A DNA stretch of 64,000 nt from Hypericibacter terrae. GTDB taxonomy: Bacteria > Pseudomonadota > Alphaproteobacteria > Dongiales > Dongiaceae. Under the pieces are notes generated by a model. The model did no database searches and was not told where the DNA came from. It saw only the letters and a list, made by a program, of their open reading frames with translations. Shown here piece by piece: positions 16,701 through 25,797 of this stretch. The stretch is from NCBI RefSeq assembly GCF_008728855.1, contig NZ_CP042906.1, forward strand, positions 4,391,570 to 4,455,569, in the 5' to 3' direction. Made by a program: the position numbers and the translations under genes. How positions within the stretch are numbered: the first letter of the stretch is position 1; each line of letters begins with the position of its first letter.

Positions 16701-17012
16701 AAGGGGTTTTGTTAACCACTATCGCGGAACATTAACCACATCCGGAGGCACTGACGGGATTGACCCGAACGAAGGGCGAGCCGGATAGGGAGCCAAGGTT
16801 TCATGCCTCAGATCGGCGTGACCCCGACGAGATTGCTCCACGGTGCACGAGTGACGCACTCGAGACCGATGAAAGCGCACGGCGACGTAGCGCGGGCGGC
16901 CATCGCGGCCAACAAGACCCATCGATCACCCAGACGCGGCAAACGGCACAGCCCTTCGCCACTTGGCCAGCCTGCAGAGCGGCCTTTAGACCGGTGATCT
17001 GAGGAGAATCCG

Positions 17013-18959
17013 ATGGGCGTTGTCGAAAACATCTTTTCGCGTTCCTTGCAGAATTATGAAAGCCGCCGCGAGCACGACATGCCGTTGCTCGATTATCTCG
17101 AGCTGTGCCGTGCCGATCCGACCGCGCACGCGACCGCCGCGGAACGCATGGTCGCCGCCATCGGCGAGCCGGAGGTGATCGACACCGCGAAAGATGCCCG
17201 CCTCGGCCGCATCTTCATGAACCGGACCATCAAGACCTATCCCGCCTTCGCCGAGTTCTACGGCATGGAAGAGACGATCGAGCGGATCGTGAACTTCTTC
17301 CGCTTCGCAGCCCAAGGCCTCGAAGAGCGCAAGCAGATCCTCTATCTCCTGGGGCCCGTCGGCGGCGGCAAGTCCTCGCTGGCCGAACGGCTGAAGCTGC
17401 TGATGGAGCGCATGCCGATCTATGTGCTCAAGGCCGGCAGCCAGCTGAGCCCGGTCCTGGAAAGCCCGCTCGGCCTGTTCGACCCGGAGCAGATGGGGCC
17501 GACCCTCGAGGAACAGTTCAACATTCCGCGCCGGCGCCTGACCGGCCTGCTCTCGCCCTGGGCGGTCAAGCGCCTGGACGAGTTCAAGGGCGACATCCAG
17601 AAGTTCACCGTCGCCAAGGTCTATCCGTCGCGGCTGCGGCAGATCGGCATCGCCAAGACCGAGCCCGGCGACGAGAACAACCAGGACATTTCGAGCCTGG
17701 TCGGCAAGGTCGACATCCGGATGCTCGAGCTGCACAGCCAGAACGACACCGACGCCTATGCCTATTCGGGCGGGCTCAACCGCACCACCCAGGGCCTGCT
17801 CGAATTCGTCGAGATGTTCAAGGCACCGATCAAGATCCTGCATCCGCTGCTGACGGCGACTCAGGAGGGCAACTATGTCGGCACCGAGAATATCGGCGCC
17901 ATTCCCTTCCAGGGCGTGATCCTGGCCCATTCGAACGAGGCCGAGTGGCAGACCTTCAAGAACAACAAGAACAACGAGGCCTTCATCGACCGCGTCTGCG
18001 TGATCAAGGTCCCCTACTGCCTGCGCGTCACGGAAGAGCAGAAGATCTATCAGAAGCTTATCCGCACCAGCGAGCTGGCGGAGGCGCCCTGCGCGCCGGC
18101 GACCATGGAGATGCTGGCCCGCTTCTCGGTCCTCTCGCGCCTGCGCGTCCACGAGAATTCCAATCTCTATTCCAAGATGCGCGTCTATGACGGCGAGAGC
18201 CTCAAGGAGACCGACCCGCACGCCAAGTCGATGCAGGAATATCGCGACGCGGCCGGCGTGGACGAAGGCATGGACGGGATCTCGACCCGCTTCGGCTTCA
18301 AGGTCCTGTCGGCGACCTTCAACTACGACAACACCGAGGTCGGCGCCGATCCGGTCCATCTCATGTACATGCTCGAGCAGGCGATCAAGCGCGAGCAGTT
18401 CGCCGACGACGTCGAGAAGCGCTATCTCGAATTCATCAAGGCCGAGCTGGCCCCGCGCTATGCGGAGTTCATCGGCAACGAGATCCAGAAGGCCTACCTC
18501 GAATCCTACAGCGACTACGGCCAGAACCTGTTCGACCGCTATGTCGACTATGCCGACGCCTGGATCGAGCATCAGGACTTCAAGGATCCCGACACCGGCC
18601 AGATGCTAGACCGCGACCTCCTGAACCAGGAGCTGACCAAGATCGAGAAGCCGGCCGGCATCGCCAACCCGAAGGATTTCCGCAACGAGGTGGTGAAGTT
18701 CGCGCTGCGCGCGCGGGCCTCCAACGGCGGCAAGAACCCGTCCTGGACCTCCTACGAGAAGCTGCGGGAGGTCATCGAGCGGCGCATGTTCAGCCAGGTC
18801 GAGGACCTGCTGCCGGTGATCAGCTTCGGCAGCAAGAAGGAAAACGAGACCGCGAAAAAGCACACCGAGTTCGTGCAGCGCATGATGACGCGCGGCTACA
18901 CGGAACGCCAGGTGCGGCGCCTCGTCGAGTGGTATATGCGCGTCAAACAAGCCGGGTGA
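17013..18959 (+). CDS. prkA: PrkA-family serine protein kinase (YeaG)
   Basis: Cytoplasmic AAA-type protein kinase of 648 aa. The N-terminal PrkA AAA domain has a Walker A LLGPVGGGKSSLAERLK near residue 112. The characteristic kinase-like C-terminal region follows, ending in RQVRRLVEWYMRVK. The start has GAGGAG 7 nt upstream. With the next two genes it forms the widely conserved prkA-yeaH-spoVR operon. In enterobacteria this operon is induced in stationary phase and nitrogen starvation through RpoS. Alphaproteobacteria lack RpoS and use EcfG, and an exact EcfG promoter lies about 310 bp upstream. The antisense strand is also open for more than 1.5 kb, which I treat as a G+C artefact. Confidence 0.95.
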   Translation: MGVVENIFSRSLQNYESRREHDMPLLDYLELCRADPTAHATAAERMVAAIGEPEVIDTAKDARLGRIFMNRTIKTYPAFAEFYGMEETIERIVNFFRFAAQGLEERKQILYLLGPVGGGKSSLAERLKLLMERMPIYVLKAGSQLSPVLESPLGLFDPEQMGPTLEEQFNIPRRRLTGLLSPWAVKRLDEFKGDIQKFTVAKVYPSRLRQIGIAKTEPGDENNQDISSLVGKVDIRMLELHSQNDTDAYAYSGGLNRTTQGLLEFVEMFKAPIKILHPLLTATQEGNYVGTENIGAIPFQGVILAHSNEAEWQTFKNNKNNEAFIDRVCVIKVPYCLRVTEEQKIYQKLIRTSELAEAPCAPATMEMLARFSVLSRLRVHENSNLYSKMRVYDGESLKETDPHAKSMQEYRDAAGVDEGMDGISTRFGFKVLSATFNYDNTEVGADPVHLMYMLEQAIKREQFADDVEKRYLEFIKAELAPRYAEFIGNEIQKAYLESYSDYGQNLFDRYVDYADAWIEHQDFKDPDTGQMLDRDLLNQELTKIEKPAGIANPKDFRNEVVKFALRARASNGGKNPSWTSYEKLREVIERRMFSQVEDLLPVISFGSKKENETAKKHTEFVQRMMTRGYTERQVRRLVEWYMRVKQAG

Positions 18960-18974
18960 CCGGCAGGCAGGCCC

Positions 18975-20267
18975 ATGGACATCATCGACAGGCGGCTCAA
19001 TCCCCGAGGCAAGAGCCTCGCGAACCGCCAGCGTTTCATCCGCCGGGCGCGTCAGCAGATCGCCGATGCGGTCCGCGAAGCCACCGGCAAGAGTTCCGTC
19101 GCCGATCTCAATGGCGGCGGCAAGATCAAGATCCGCCGCGACGGGATCGACGAGCCGCAGCTCTATCATTCCGGCAAGTCGGGCGAGCACACCCATGTCG
19201 TGCCGGGCAATCACGAATATGTCGAGGGCGACCGCATCCCGCGGCCCCAGGGCGGCCAGGGCGGCCGCGGCCGCGAGGCCTCGGCGGATGGCGAGGGCGA
19301 GGATGCCTTCCAGTTCGTCCTCACCCAAGACGAGTTCCTCGATCTCTTCCTCGAGGATCTAGAGCTGCCCGATCTCCTGCGCAAGCAGCTGAAGAAGGCC
19401 GAGAGCTTCCTGCCGCGCCGCGCCGGCTACTCGGTCTCGGGTGCCGCCACCAACCTCAATCTCGTGCGCACCATGCGCAACAGCCTGTCGCGCCGCATCG
19501 CGCTCAAGCGCCCCCGGCCCGCCGAGATCGCGGCCCTGGAAACCGAGCTCGACCTGCTGGCCGACAGCGACGAGACCCTCGATCGCCGCCGCGAACTGGA
19601 GCTCGAGCTCGACCAGCAGCGCCGGCGCGCCAAGCGCGTGCCCTTCATCGATCCGGTGGATGTCCGCTACAACCGCTTCGAGATGGTGCCCCAGCCGGTC
19701 GCCAGCGCCGTCATGTTCTGCCTGATGGACGTCTCGGGCTCCATGACCGAGCATATGAAGGATCTGGCGAAGCGCTTCTACAAGCTGCTCTATCTCTTCC
19801 TGTCGCGCCGCTACCGCAATGTCGAGATCGTGTTCATCCGCCACACCCATGTGGCCCGCGAGGTGGACGAGGAGACCTTCTTCAACAGCCGCGAGACCGG
19901 CGGCACCGTCGTCTCGACCGTGCTGGAGGAGATGCTGCGGGTGCTGCAGGAGCGCTATCCGCGCGACCAGTGGAACATCTATGCCGCCCAGGCCTCGGAC
20001 GGCGACAATCTCTCGAGCGATAACGCCAAGAGCGCGGCGCTCCTGGAGAAGAGGATCCTGCCGCTCTGCCAGTACTTCGCCTACCTCGAGGTCGGCGACG
20101 AGGAGGACGGCTTCAACCTCGGCAGCGAGGTGTGGCGGACCTATGAACGCCTCGACCGCGCCGGGCACCCCATCGCGATGCGCAAGGTGAACAAGCGCAA
20201 TCAGATCTTCCCGGTGTTCCGCGAGCTGTTCGCCCGCGACCAGCCGGTCAGAAAGGCGGCGTCATGA
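18975..20267 (+). CDS. YeaH/YhbH family protein (DUF444)
   Basis: Protein of 430 aa of the DUF444 family, the usual middle gene of prkA-yeaH-spoVR operons. The N-terminal region (about residues 1-110) is highly charged, with RRLNPRGKSLANRQRFIRRARQ. The C-terminal half has a von Willebrand-A-like fold with the metal-site-type motif LMDVSGSM at about residue 250. Biochemical activity is not established; it is thought to act with the PrkA kinase. It follows prkA by 15 nt and overlaps spoVR by ATGA, so the three are co-transcribed. Confidence 0.93.
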   Translation: MDIIDRRLNPRGKSLANRQRFIRRARQQIADAVREATGKSSVADLNGGGKIKIRRDGIDEPQLYHSGKSGEHTHVVPGNHEYVEGDRIPRPQGGQGGRGREASADGEGEDAFQFVLTQDEFLDLFLEDLELPDLLRKQLKKAESFLPRRAGYSVSGAATNLNLVRTMRNSLSRRIALKRPRPAEIAALETELDLLADSDETLDRRRELELELDQQRRRAKRVPFIDPVDVRYNRFEMVPQPVASAVMFCLMDVSGSMTEHMKDLAKRFYKLLYLFLSRRYRNVEIVFIRHTHVAREVDEETFFNSRETGGTVVSTVLEEMLRVLQERYPRDQWNIYAAQASDGDNLSSDNAKSAALLEKRILPLCQYFAYLEVGDEEDGFNLGSEVWRTYERLDRAGHPIAMRKVNKRNQIFPVFRELFARDQPVRKAAS

Positions 20268-21823
20268 GTTCCGAGAGCGTCCTGCTCGAAGGCGAGAAGA
20301 GCGAGTCGCGCACCCGTTTCGACTGGGATTTCGATTCCCTGCGCCATACCTACGGTCAGATCAGCGAGATCGCGCTGGGCGAATTCAAGCTCGACGTCTA
20401 TCCCAACCAGATCGAGGTCATCACGGCCGAGCAGATGCTCGACGTCTATTCCTCGATCGGCATGCCGCTGATGTATCTGCACTGGTCCTTCGGCAAGCAT
20501 TTCGCCCGCGACGAGACGCTCTATCGCCGGGGCCTGCGCAATCTCGCTTATGAGATCGTCATCAACGCCAACCCCTGCATCAGCTATCTCATGGAGGAGA
20601 ACTCCATGACCATGCAGTCGCTGGTGATCGCCCACGCCGCCTTCGGCCACAACCATTTCTTCAAGAACAACCATCTGTTCCAGCAATGGACCGATGCGGA
20701 GGGCATCCTCGACTATATGGAGTTCGCCAAGGGCTATATCTCGCGCTGCGAGGCGCGCTATGGCGAGGTCGCGGTCGAGCGCGTGCTCGACGCCGCCCAT
20801 GCGCTCATGACCCAGGGCGTCCACCGCTATCCCCGCCGCAAGATCGGCGGGCTGGGCGACGAGGAGAAGCGCGTCCAGGACCGCCTCGCGGAGCTGGAGC
20901 GGTCCTACAACGACCTCTGGCGCACGGTTCCCCAGAACGGGGCGCGCGACAAGCGCCGGACCACGGAGGCCGAGCGCCGCGAACTGCTAGGCCTGCCCGA
21001 GGAGAACGTCCTCTATTTCCTGGAGAAGAAGGCGCCGCTGCTGAAGCCCTGGCAGCGCGAGATCCTGCGCATCGTCCGCCATATCGCGCAGTATTTCTAT
21101 CCGCAGAAGCAGACCAAGGTCATGAACGAGGGATGCGCCACCATGGTGCATTACGAGACCATGACCCGGCTTCATGAGAAGGGCCAGCTGGGCGACGGCG
21201 CCATGGTCGAGTTCCTGAGCTCGCACACCAATGTCGTGCTGCAGCCGGATTTCGACGACCGGCGCTATAGCGGCATCAACCCCTATGCGCTGGGCTTCGG
21301 CATGATGCAGGACATCAAGCGCATCTGCCTGACTCCCACCGACGAGGACCGGACCTGGTTCCCGCAGTTCGCCGGCAATGGCGATCCCTGGGAAACGCTC
21401 AAGGAAGGCTGGGCCAATTACCGCGACGAGAGCTTCATCCGGCAATATCTGAGCCCCGCTTTGATCCGCAAGATGAAGCTTTTCGCCGTGGTCGACGACG
21501 GTGTCTCGGATCTGGTGGTGAAGGCGATCCATAACGAACGCGGCTACCAGACGGTCCGCAGCGCGCTCGCGCGCCAGTTCGACACCGCCCAGAAGGAGCC
21601 CGAGATCGAGATCGTCGATGTCGACCTCGACGGCGACCGCCGCCTGATGCTGCAGCATCGGGTCTATGACAATGTCCTGCTCGCCGAAGACGACATCCAG
21701 CCCGTCCTGCGCCATCTGGCCGATCTGTGGGGCTACGAGGTGAGCCTCAGCGAGATTTCGTCGAGCTCGGATGCGGTGCTGAAGCAGCATACCGCCGCCC
21801 CCACCGGGGCCCTCGCCACCTAG
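20264..21823 (+). CDS. SpoVR family protein (YcgB)
   Basis: Protein of 519 aa, the standard length for SpoVR/YcgB. It shows the conserved N-terminal block (YPNQIEVITAEQMLDVYSSIGMPLMYLHWSFGK), the AHAAFGHNHFFKNN motif and the EGCATMVHYETM segment. The last two His/Glu-rich segments suggest a metal site, but the family's activity is unproven; it is linked to cortex formation in Bacillus and to stress in Gram-negatives. It is the third gene of the stress operon, coupled by a 4-bp overlap to the DUF444 gene. It ends 19 bp before the convergent decarboxylase gene. Confidence 0.94.
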   Translation: MSSESVLLEGEKSESRTRFDWDFDSLRHTYGQISEIALGEFKLDVYPNQIEVITAEQMLDVYSSIGMPLMYLHWSFGKHFARDETLYRRGLRNLAYEIVINANPCISYLMEENSMTMQSLVIAHAAFGHNHFFKNNHLFQQWTDAEGILDYMEFAKGYISRCEARYGEVAVERVLDAAHALMTQGVHRYPRRKIGGLGDEEKRVQDRLAELERSYNDLWRTVPQNGARDKRRTTEAERRELLGLPEENVLYFLEKKAPLLKPWQREILRIVRHIAQYFYPQKQTKVMNEGCATMVHYETMTRLHEKGQLGDGAMVEFLSSHTNVVLQPDFDDRRYSGINPYALGFGMMQDIKRICLTPTDEDRTWFPQFAGNGDPWETLKEGWANYRDESFIRQYLSPALIRKMKLFAVVDDGVSDLVVKAIHNERGYQTVRSALARQFDTAQKEPEIEIVDVDLDGDRRLMLQHRVYDNVLLAEDDIQPVLRHLADLWGYEVSLSEISSSSDAVLKQHTAAPTGALAT

Positions 21824-21842
21824 CCAGGCCTGCGCCGCCGGA

Positions 21843-23276
21843 TCATGGGCTCGCCGGCGCCATTTCATGCGCCAGCAGATCCTCATAGCTGTCGCGCCGG
21901 CGCAATTGCGAGATCCGGCCATCCCGGCCGATGAGGAGGGCGGCCGCCCGCGGGCGGCCGCAATAGGCGAACATCTCGCTCAGGGTATAGGCGCCGACAT
22001 CGAAGATCGCGACCAGGTCGCCGGGAGCGGTCGCGGCCGGCAGCTGGCGTGTCGGCGGCAGATGCAGGATCTCGGCCGCGAGTCCCTCGTCGAGTTCGCC
22101 GCCCAGCCGTTTCTTCAGTTTCGGCAGCAGATACTCGCCCTCGACGTCATAGAAGCAGTCGGCCGAATCGCAGAGCGGTCCCACCACGCGGAACTCTGTC
22201 AGTGCCGTCTCGTTCGCGCGGCTGGCACTCGCCATATGGAAATACCAGCGCACCACCGCCGCATCGAGCAGCAGGTTGTAGCCGGCGTCGAGGAAGATCC
22301 AGGGCTGCTCGCCGCGATGTTTCTGGTTCTCCACCCGCGTCAGCAGCACCGCCGTGTCGCCGACGATCGAGCGGCCGGGCTCGAACAGCAGCTCGGTCTC
22401 GCCGCCCAGCTGGCGATGCATCGCGGCCGCGACTCCCGCCACCATCGAGGCCGCGCGATCGGGCGCGCCATAGCGGTCCATCAGCGCGTCGTTCCCGCGC
22501 CGGCGCCGGTAATCGACCGGATAGCCGCCGCCCAGATTGACATGCTCGAAGGGCCGGCCGATCGCGGCGGCGAGCCGCCGCGCCTCGCCGCCCGCAAACT
22601 CGACCGCCCCCAGGAAGGGCGCGGTCTCCGCGATCTGCGAGCCGATATGGAGATGGATGCCGACGGGATCGAGCGCGGCGGGGTGGTCGGCCAAGAGGCG
22701 CAGGACCGCGGGCAGGTCCTGGGGGGTCATGCCGAACTTGGTCTTGGCATTGCCGGTCTGGATCGAGGCGACCGCCCCGCCCGTCAGGCTCGGCACCAGG
22801 CGCAGCGAGACCCGGGCCCGGAGGCCCTTGGCCGAGGCGATGGCGGCGATGCGCTCCAGCTCGAAGACCGAATCGACATTGATGGCCTTGATCCCCAGCT
22901 CGATCGACCATTCCAGCTCATGGGTCGATTTGCTGACGCCGTTGAAAACGATCTCGGCCGGCGCAAACCCCGCCTTCAGCGCCTTAAAGAGCTCGCCGCC
23001 GGAATTGACCTCGATCGCCAGACCCTCGCTGCGCAGAATCCTGAGGATATTGACGTTGGAGCAGGCCTTGCTCGCATAGCAGACCGTGCTTCTCGGATGG
23101 CCGCCGCGGGCGGCCGCCAGGAAGGCGGCGGCGTTGGCGCGCAGGCGCCGCTCCGAGAACAGGAACAGCGGCGAACCGAATTCCTCGGCCAGCGCCACCA
23201 GGTCGCGGCCATCCAGCGTCAGATGGCCGCCCTGGACGCCATAGCCCGCGATCCCTTCCATGCCCGTCACTCCCAT
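21843..23276 (-). CDS. PLP-dependent decarboxylase (Orn/DAP/Arg decarboxylase 2 family, LysA-like)
   Basis: Fold type III pyridoxal-phosphate decarboxylase of about 477 aa. The PLP lysine lies in CYASKACSN, the phosphate-binding glycines in HVNLGGGYPVDY and FEPGRSIVG, and the active-site cysteine loop reads GPLCDSADCF (the CESGD equivalent of DapDC). The start is ambiguous between ATG 23276 (chosen, GAGGGCGG upstream) and ATG 23261. It is the last gene of a run with a peptide ABC transporter and an M81 peptidase, so it more likely decarboxylates a product of imported peptide than serves lysine biosynthesis. The exact amino acid is unknown. Confidence 0.85.
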   Translation of the reverse strand: MGVTGMEGIAGYGVQGGHLTLDGRDLVALAEEFGSPLFLFSERRLRANAAAFLAAARGGHPRSTVCYASKACSNVNILRILRSEGLAIEVNSGGELFKALKAGFAPAEIVFNGVSKSTHELEWSIELGIKAINVDSVFELERIAAIASAKGLRARVSLRLVPSLTGGAVASIQTGNAKTKFGMTPQDLPAVLRLLADHPAALDPVGIHLHIGSQIAETAPFLGAVEFAGGEARRLAAAIGRPFEHVNLGGGYPVDYRRRRGNDALMDRYGAPDRAASMVAGVAAAMHRQLGGETELLFEPGRSIVGDTAVLLTRVENQKHRGEQPWIFLDAGYNLLLDAAVVRWYFHMASASRANETALTEFRVVGPLCDSADCFYDVEGEYLLPKLKKRLGGELDEGLAAEILHLPPTRQLPAATAPGDLVAIFDVGAYTLSEMFAYCGRPRAAALLIGRDGRISQLRRRDSYEDLLAHEMAPASP

Positions 23277-23316
23277 GATGTGTCCGCCCTCGGGGAAGGC
23301 CGGCGGCCGAAGCCCG

Positions 23317-24810
23317 TCAGATCGCCAGATCGCGATCGAGCGGGAAGATCGGGCGCGGCACGTTCTTGTAGGGCAGTTTCTCCAGATGCGTGGTGCAGAG
23401 GGCGCCGCTGTCGCAGACGATGACCTTGCCCGCGATCGGCTCGAAGGCGGCGCGGAAGTGCTGCATCGATTTGAGCCCGACCACGTCATGCCTCGCGGGA
23501 TCGATGCCGAAGGCGCGGAACTGCTGCAGGTCGAGCATCTGCGCCGGCTCGGTCGTCACCAGGATCGCCATGCCGGCGACGCGCAGCACGGCCGAGGGGC
23601 CGAAGCTCAGATTGAGCCCGCCCACCATCGGGCCGTCCCCGACATAGTCGCCGTCGCTGACGAGCTCGAGACGGCCCTCGAGCTTGAGCGGCGCGCCGCC
23701 GAAGCGAGCGTCGGTCTTGCCGCCGAGCCAGACCTGGACATTCTGCCCCACTTTGTGCCGGCGCAGGGCCAGCGCCGTTTCCGGATCGACCATCGGCCCG
23801 AAACAGGCGTTCTGCAGGCCGGCGGCCAGCATGGCGCGCAGGAGCTCGGTCGAATCGCCATAGCCGCCGCCGCCCGGATTGTCGGCATAGTCGGCGATGA
23901 TGATGGGTCCCGTGGTGCGGCGGTAATCCCTGGCGATCGCGGCCGCTTCCTCGACCGAGTAATAGCGGTTCAGCACGTCGAAGCGCTTTTCCCAGATATC
24001 GTCTGCGATCCGCTCGGCAAAGGCCTGGTGCGCCCGCAGATCGCCCTCGCCCGTGACCAGCACGGTCGGCCCGACTTCCTTGATGTCGGCATTGCCGAAG
24101 CCCGAATTGATGCTGACGGCATAGACTCCCGGCTGCTTCTCATAGGCGCGGGCCTGCGCCACGCGCTCGATCATCGGCCCGATGTCGGTGCGCCCGCCAT
24201 TGATCTCGTCCAGCATCGGCCGATGCACGCGGATGGTGCGCGGGTTGATCTCGCCCTTCATCGTGCGGTGCAGGATCTCGCCCGCATGCCGTCCGGCCTC
24301 GCGCATGTCGATATGCGGATAGGTTTTATACGACACGATGATGTTTGCGAGATCACACATCGCGCGCGTCACATTGGCATGGAGATCGAGCGTGATGGCG
24401 ATGGGCATCTTGGGGCCCACGATCTCGCGCAGGCGGCGCAGCAGCTCGCCCTCGCCGTCCTCGTTGAAGTCGGTGACCATCGCGCCATGCAGGCTGAGCA
24501 GGATCCCATCAATCTCGCTCCGCTTCTCCCGCGCCGCGGACAGGATGGGATTGGTCAGCCGGTCGAAGGCGTCGCGCACCACGAAGCCGGCGGGCTCGGC
24601 CGAGGCACTCAGCACATGGAGCAGCTTCCATCCCTGCCGGCGCGCCACGTCGCAGAATCCCGCGAGCTCGGTATTGGCGTCGCCACGCTCCTTGATCGCG
24701 TCCTCGCCGAAATAACCGTAGCGGTCCATGAAGTTGCTGTATTCCGTCTTGCGGATGCTGAAGGTGTTGGTCTCATGCGCGAATTCGGCGCTCAGCACGG
24801 TGAACGACAT
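23317..24810 (-). CDS. M81 family metallopeptidase (MlrC-like)
   Basis: Zinc peptidase of 497 aa of the microcystinase-C (MlrC) family. It shows the family blocks AEFAHETNTFS at the N terminus, ILLSLHGAMVTD, ITLDLHANVTRAM and SYKTYPHIDMREAG, which hold the likely metal-binding Asp/His residues. The MlrC C-terminal domain has DNPGGGGYGDSTELLRAM. Start 24810 follows AGGAG. It sits 15 bp downstream of the peptide-transporter ATPase and 40 bp upstream of the decarboxylase, all in one orientation. MlrC cleaves a linear microcystin tetrapeptide. Most homologues beside Dpp-type transporters have unknown peptide substrates, so a role in hydrolysing an imported modified peptide is inferred. Confidence 0.9.
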   Translation of the reverse strand: MSFTVLSAEFAHETNTFSIRKTEYSNFMDRYGYFGEDAIKERGDANTELAGFCDVARRQGWKLLHVLSASAEPAGFVVRDAFDRLTNPILSAAREKRSEIDGILLSLHGAMVTDFNEDGEGELLRRLREIVGPKMPIAITLDLHANVTRAMCDLANIIVSYKTYPHIDMREAGRHAGEILHRTMKGEINPRTIRVHRPMLDEINGGRTDIGPMIERVAQARAYEKQPGVYAVSINSGFGNADIKEVGPTVLVTGEGDLRAHQAFAERIADDIWEKRFDVLNRYYSVEEAAAIARDYRRTTGPIIIADYADNPGGGGYGDSTELLRAMLAAGLQNACFGPMVDPETALALRRHKVGQNVQVWLGGKTDARFGGAPLKLEGRLELVSDGDYVGDGPMVGGLNLSFGPSAVLRVAGMAILVTTEPAQMLDLQQFRAFGIDPARHDVVGLKSMQHFRAAFEPIAGKVIVCDSGALCTTHLEKLPYKNVPRPIFPLDRDLAI

Positions 24811-24825
24811 GGCTCAGGCTCCTGA

Positions 24826-25797
24826 TCAGGCGGTTGCGGCGGAATTCAAGGGATGGTGGCAGGCGATGCTTTCGTCGGGCGACAGGGCCACCAGTTCGGG
24901 CCGGACCCGACGGCAGAGATCGGTGGCGCGGCCGCAGCGGCCGGCGAACGCGCAACCGGGCGGCAGGTCGAAGGCGCTCGGCACCTCGCCCGTCAGCCGC
25001 TCGATCTTGCGCCGGCGCGTCGGATCCGGCTCGAAGCTGCTGTCGAGCAGGGCCCGCGCATAAGGGTGGCGCGGGGCCCCCGCCGAGCGCGGGAAGATCT
25101 CGACGATGCGCCCGAGATACATAACCACGACCTGGTCGCAGAAATAACGCACCAGTCCCAGATCGTGGGAGATGAAGAGATAGGTCAGCCCCAGCTCGCG
25201 CTTCAGCCCCTCCAGGAGGCCGATGATCTGGGCCTGGATCGAGACGTCGAGCGAGGCGGTTGGCTCGTCCAGCACCAGGAAGGAAGGCTTGAGCGCCAGC
25301 GCCCGGGCGATCCCCACCCGCTGCTTCTGGCCGCCCGAGAGCTGATGCGGATAGCGGTCGGCGAATTCGGGATTCAGGCCCACCATCTCGAGCAGGCCCT
25401 GGACCGTTCCCTCCGGATCGGCGGGGCGCAAATCCTGAACCTGGAAAGGCTCAAGCAGCGCGTCGCGAATGCGGTAGCGCGGATCGACCGCCGAATAGGG
25501 GTCCTGGAACACCATCTGCATCCGCCGGCGCAGGAGTCGGAGCTCCTTCGCCGGCAGCGTCATCAGATCGACGCCATCGAAGGTGACGCCGCCCGCACTG
25601 GGCTCGATCAGCCGCAGGATAAGGCGCGCGAGCGTGGATTTTCCGCAGCCCGATTCCCCGACCACCCCCACCACCCGGCCGCGCTCGACATCGAGCGAGA
25701 GTTCGTTGACGGCGATCATGGTCCGCTCGCGACCGAAGAGGCCGCGCCGGCTGCCGAAACGGCGGGTGAGGTCGCGGGCCGTGACCAGCGCGCTCAT
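24826..25797 (-). CDS. Oligopeptide ABC transporter ATP-binding protein (DppF/OppF type)
   Basis: ATPase of 323 aa with Walker A GESGCGKST, signature LSGGQKQRVGIARAL, Walker B FLVLDEPTASLDVS and His switch FISHDLGLV. The oligo_HPY C-terminal extension has the iron-sulfur-type cysteines GCAFAGRCGRATDLC. Start 25797 overlaps the stop of the DppD gene by ATGA; the frame extends 9 codons further but that start lacks support. It pairs with the upstream DppD-like ATPase as the heterodimeric motor of the peptide importer. Confidence 0.93.
   Translation of the reverse strand: MSALVTARDLTRRFGSRRGLFGRERTMIAVNELSLDVERGRVVGVVGESGCGKSTLARLILRLIEPSAGGVTFDGVDLMTLPAKELRLLRRRMQMVFQDPYSAVDPRYRIRDALLEPFQVQDLRPADPEGTVQGLLEMVGLNPEFADRYPHQLSGGQKQRVGIARALALKPSFLVLDEPTASLDVSIQAQIIGLLEGLKRELGLTYLFISHDLGLVRYFCDQVVVMYLGRIVEIFPRSAGAPRHPYARALLDSSFEPDPTRRRKIERLTGEVPSAFDLPPGCAFAGRCGRATDLCRRVRPELVALSPDESIACHHPLNSAATA

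Larger units (their letters stand above)
15951..17012. other. 1.06-kb intergenic region without a convincing gene
   Basis: This divergent region between the amino-acid ABC operon and prkA holds a LacI-type operator (16043-16056) and an EcfG-type promoter (16675-16700). It includes two short AT-richer patches near 16505-16525 and 16550-16580. The only frames of note, on the minus strand at 16256-16615 and on the plus strand at 16803-16997, lack family signatures. I do not call either as a gene. Confidence 0.55.

Noticed and set aside
16803-16997. 64-codon frame just before prkA
   Set aside because: It has an AAGG before the ATG but no family match and an arginine/proline-rich product. Kept only as a possible leader frame in the findings.
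16986-18572. 528-codon open frame on the minus strand
   Set aside because: Antisense to prkA. It mirrors the codon pattern of prkA and has no family motifs.
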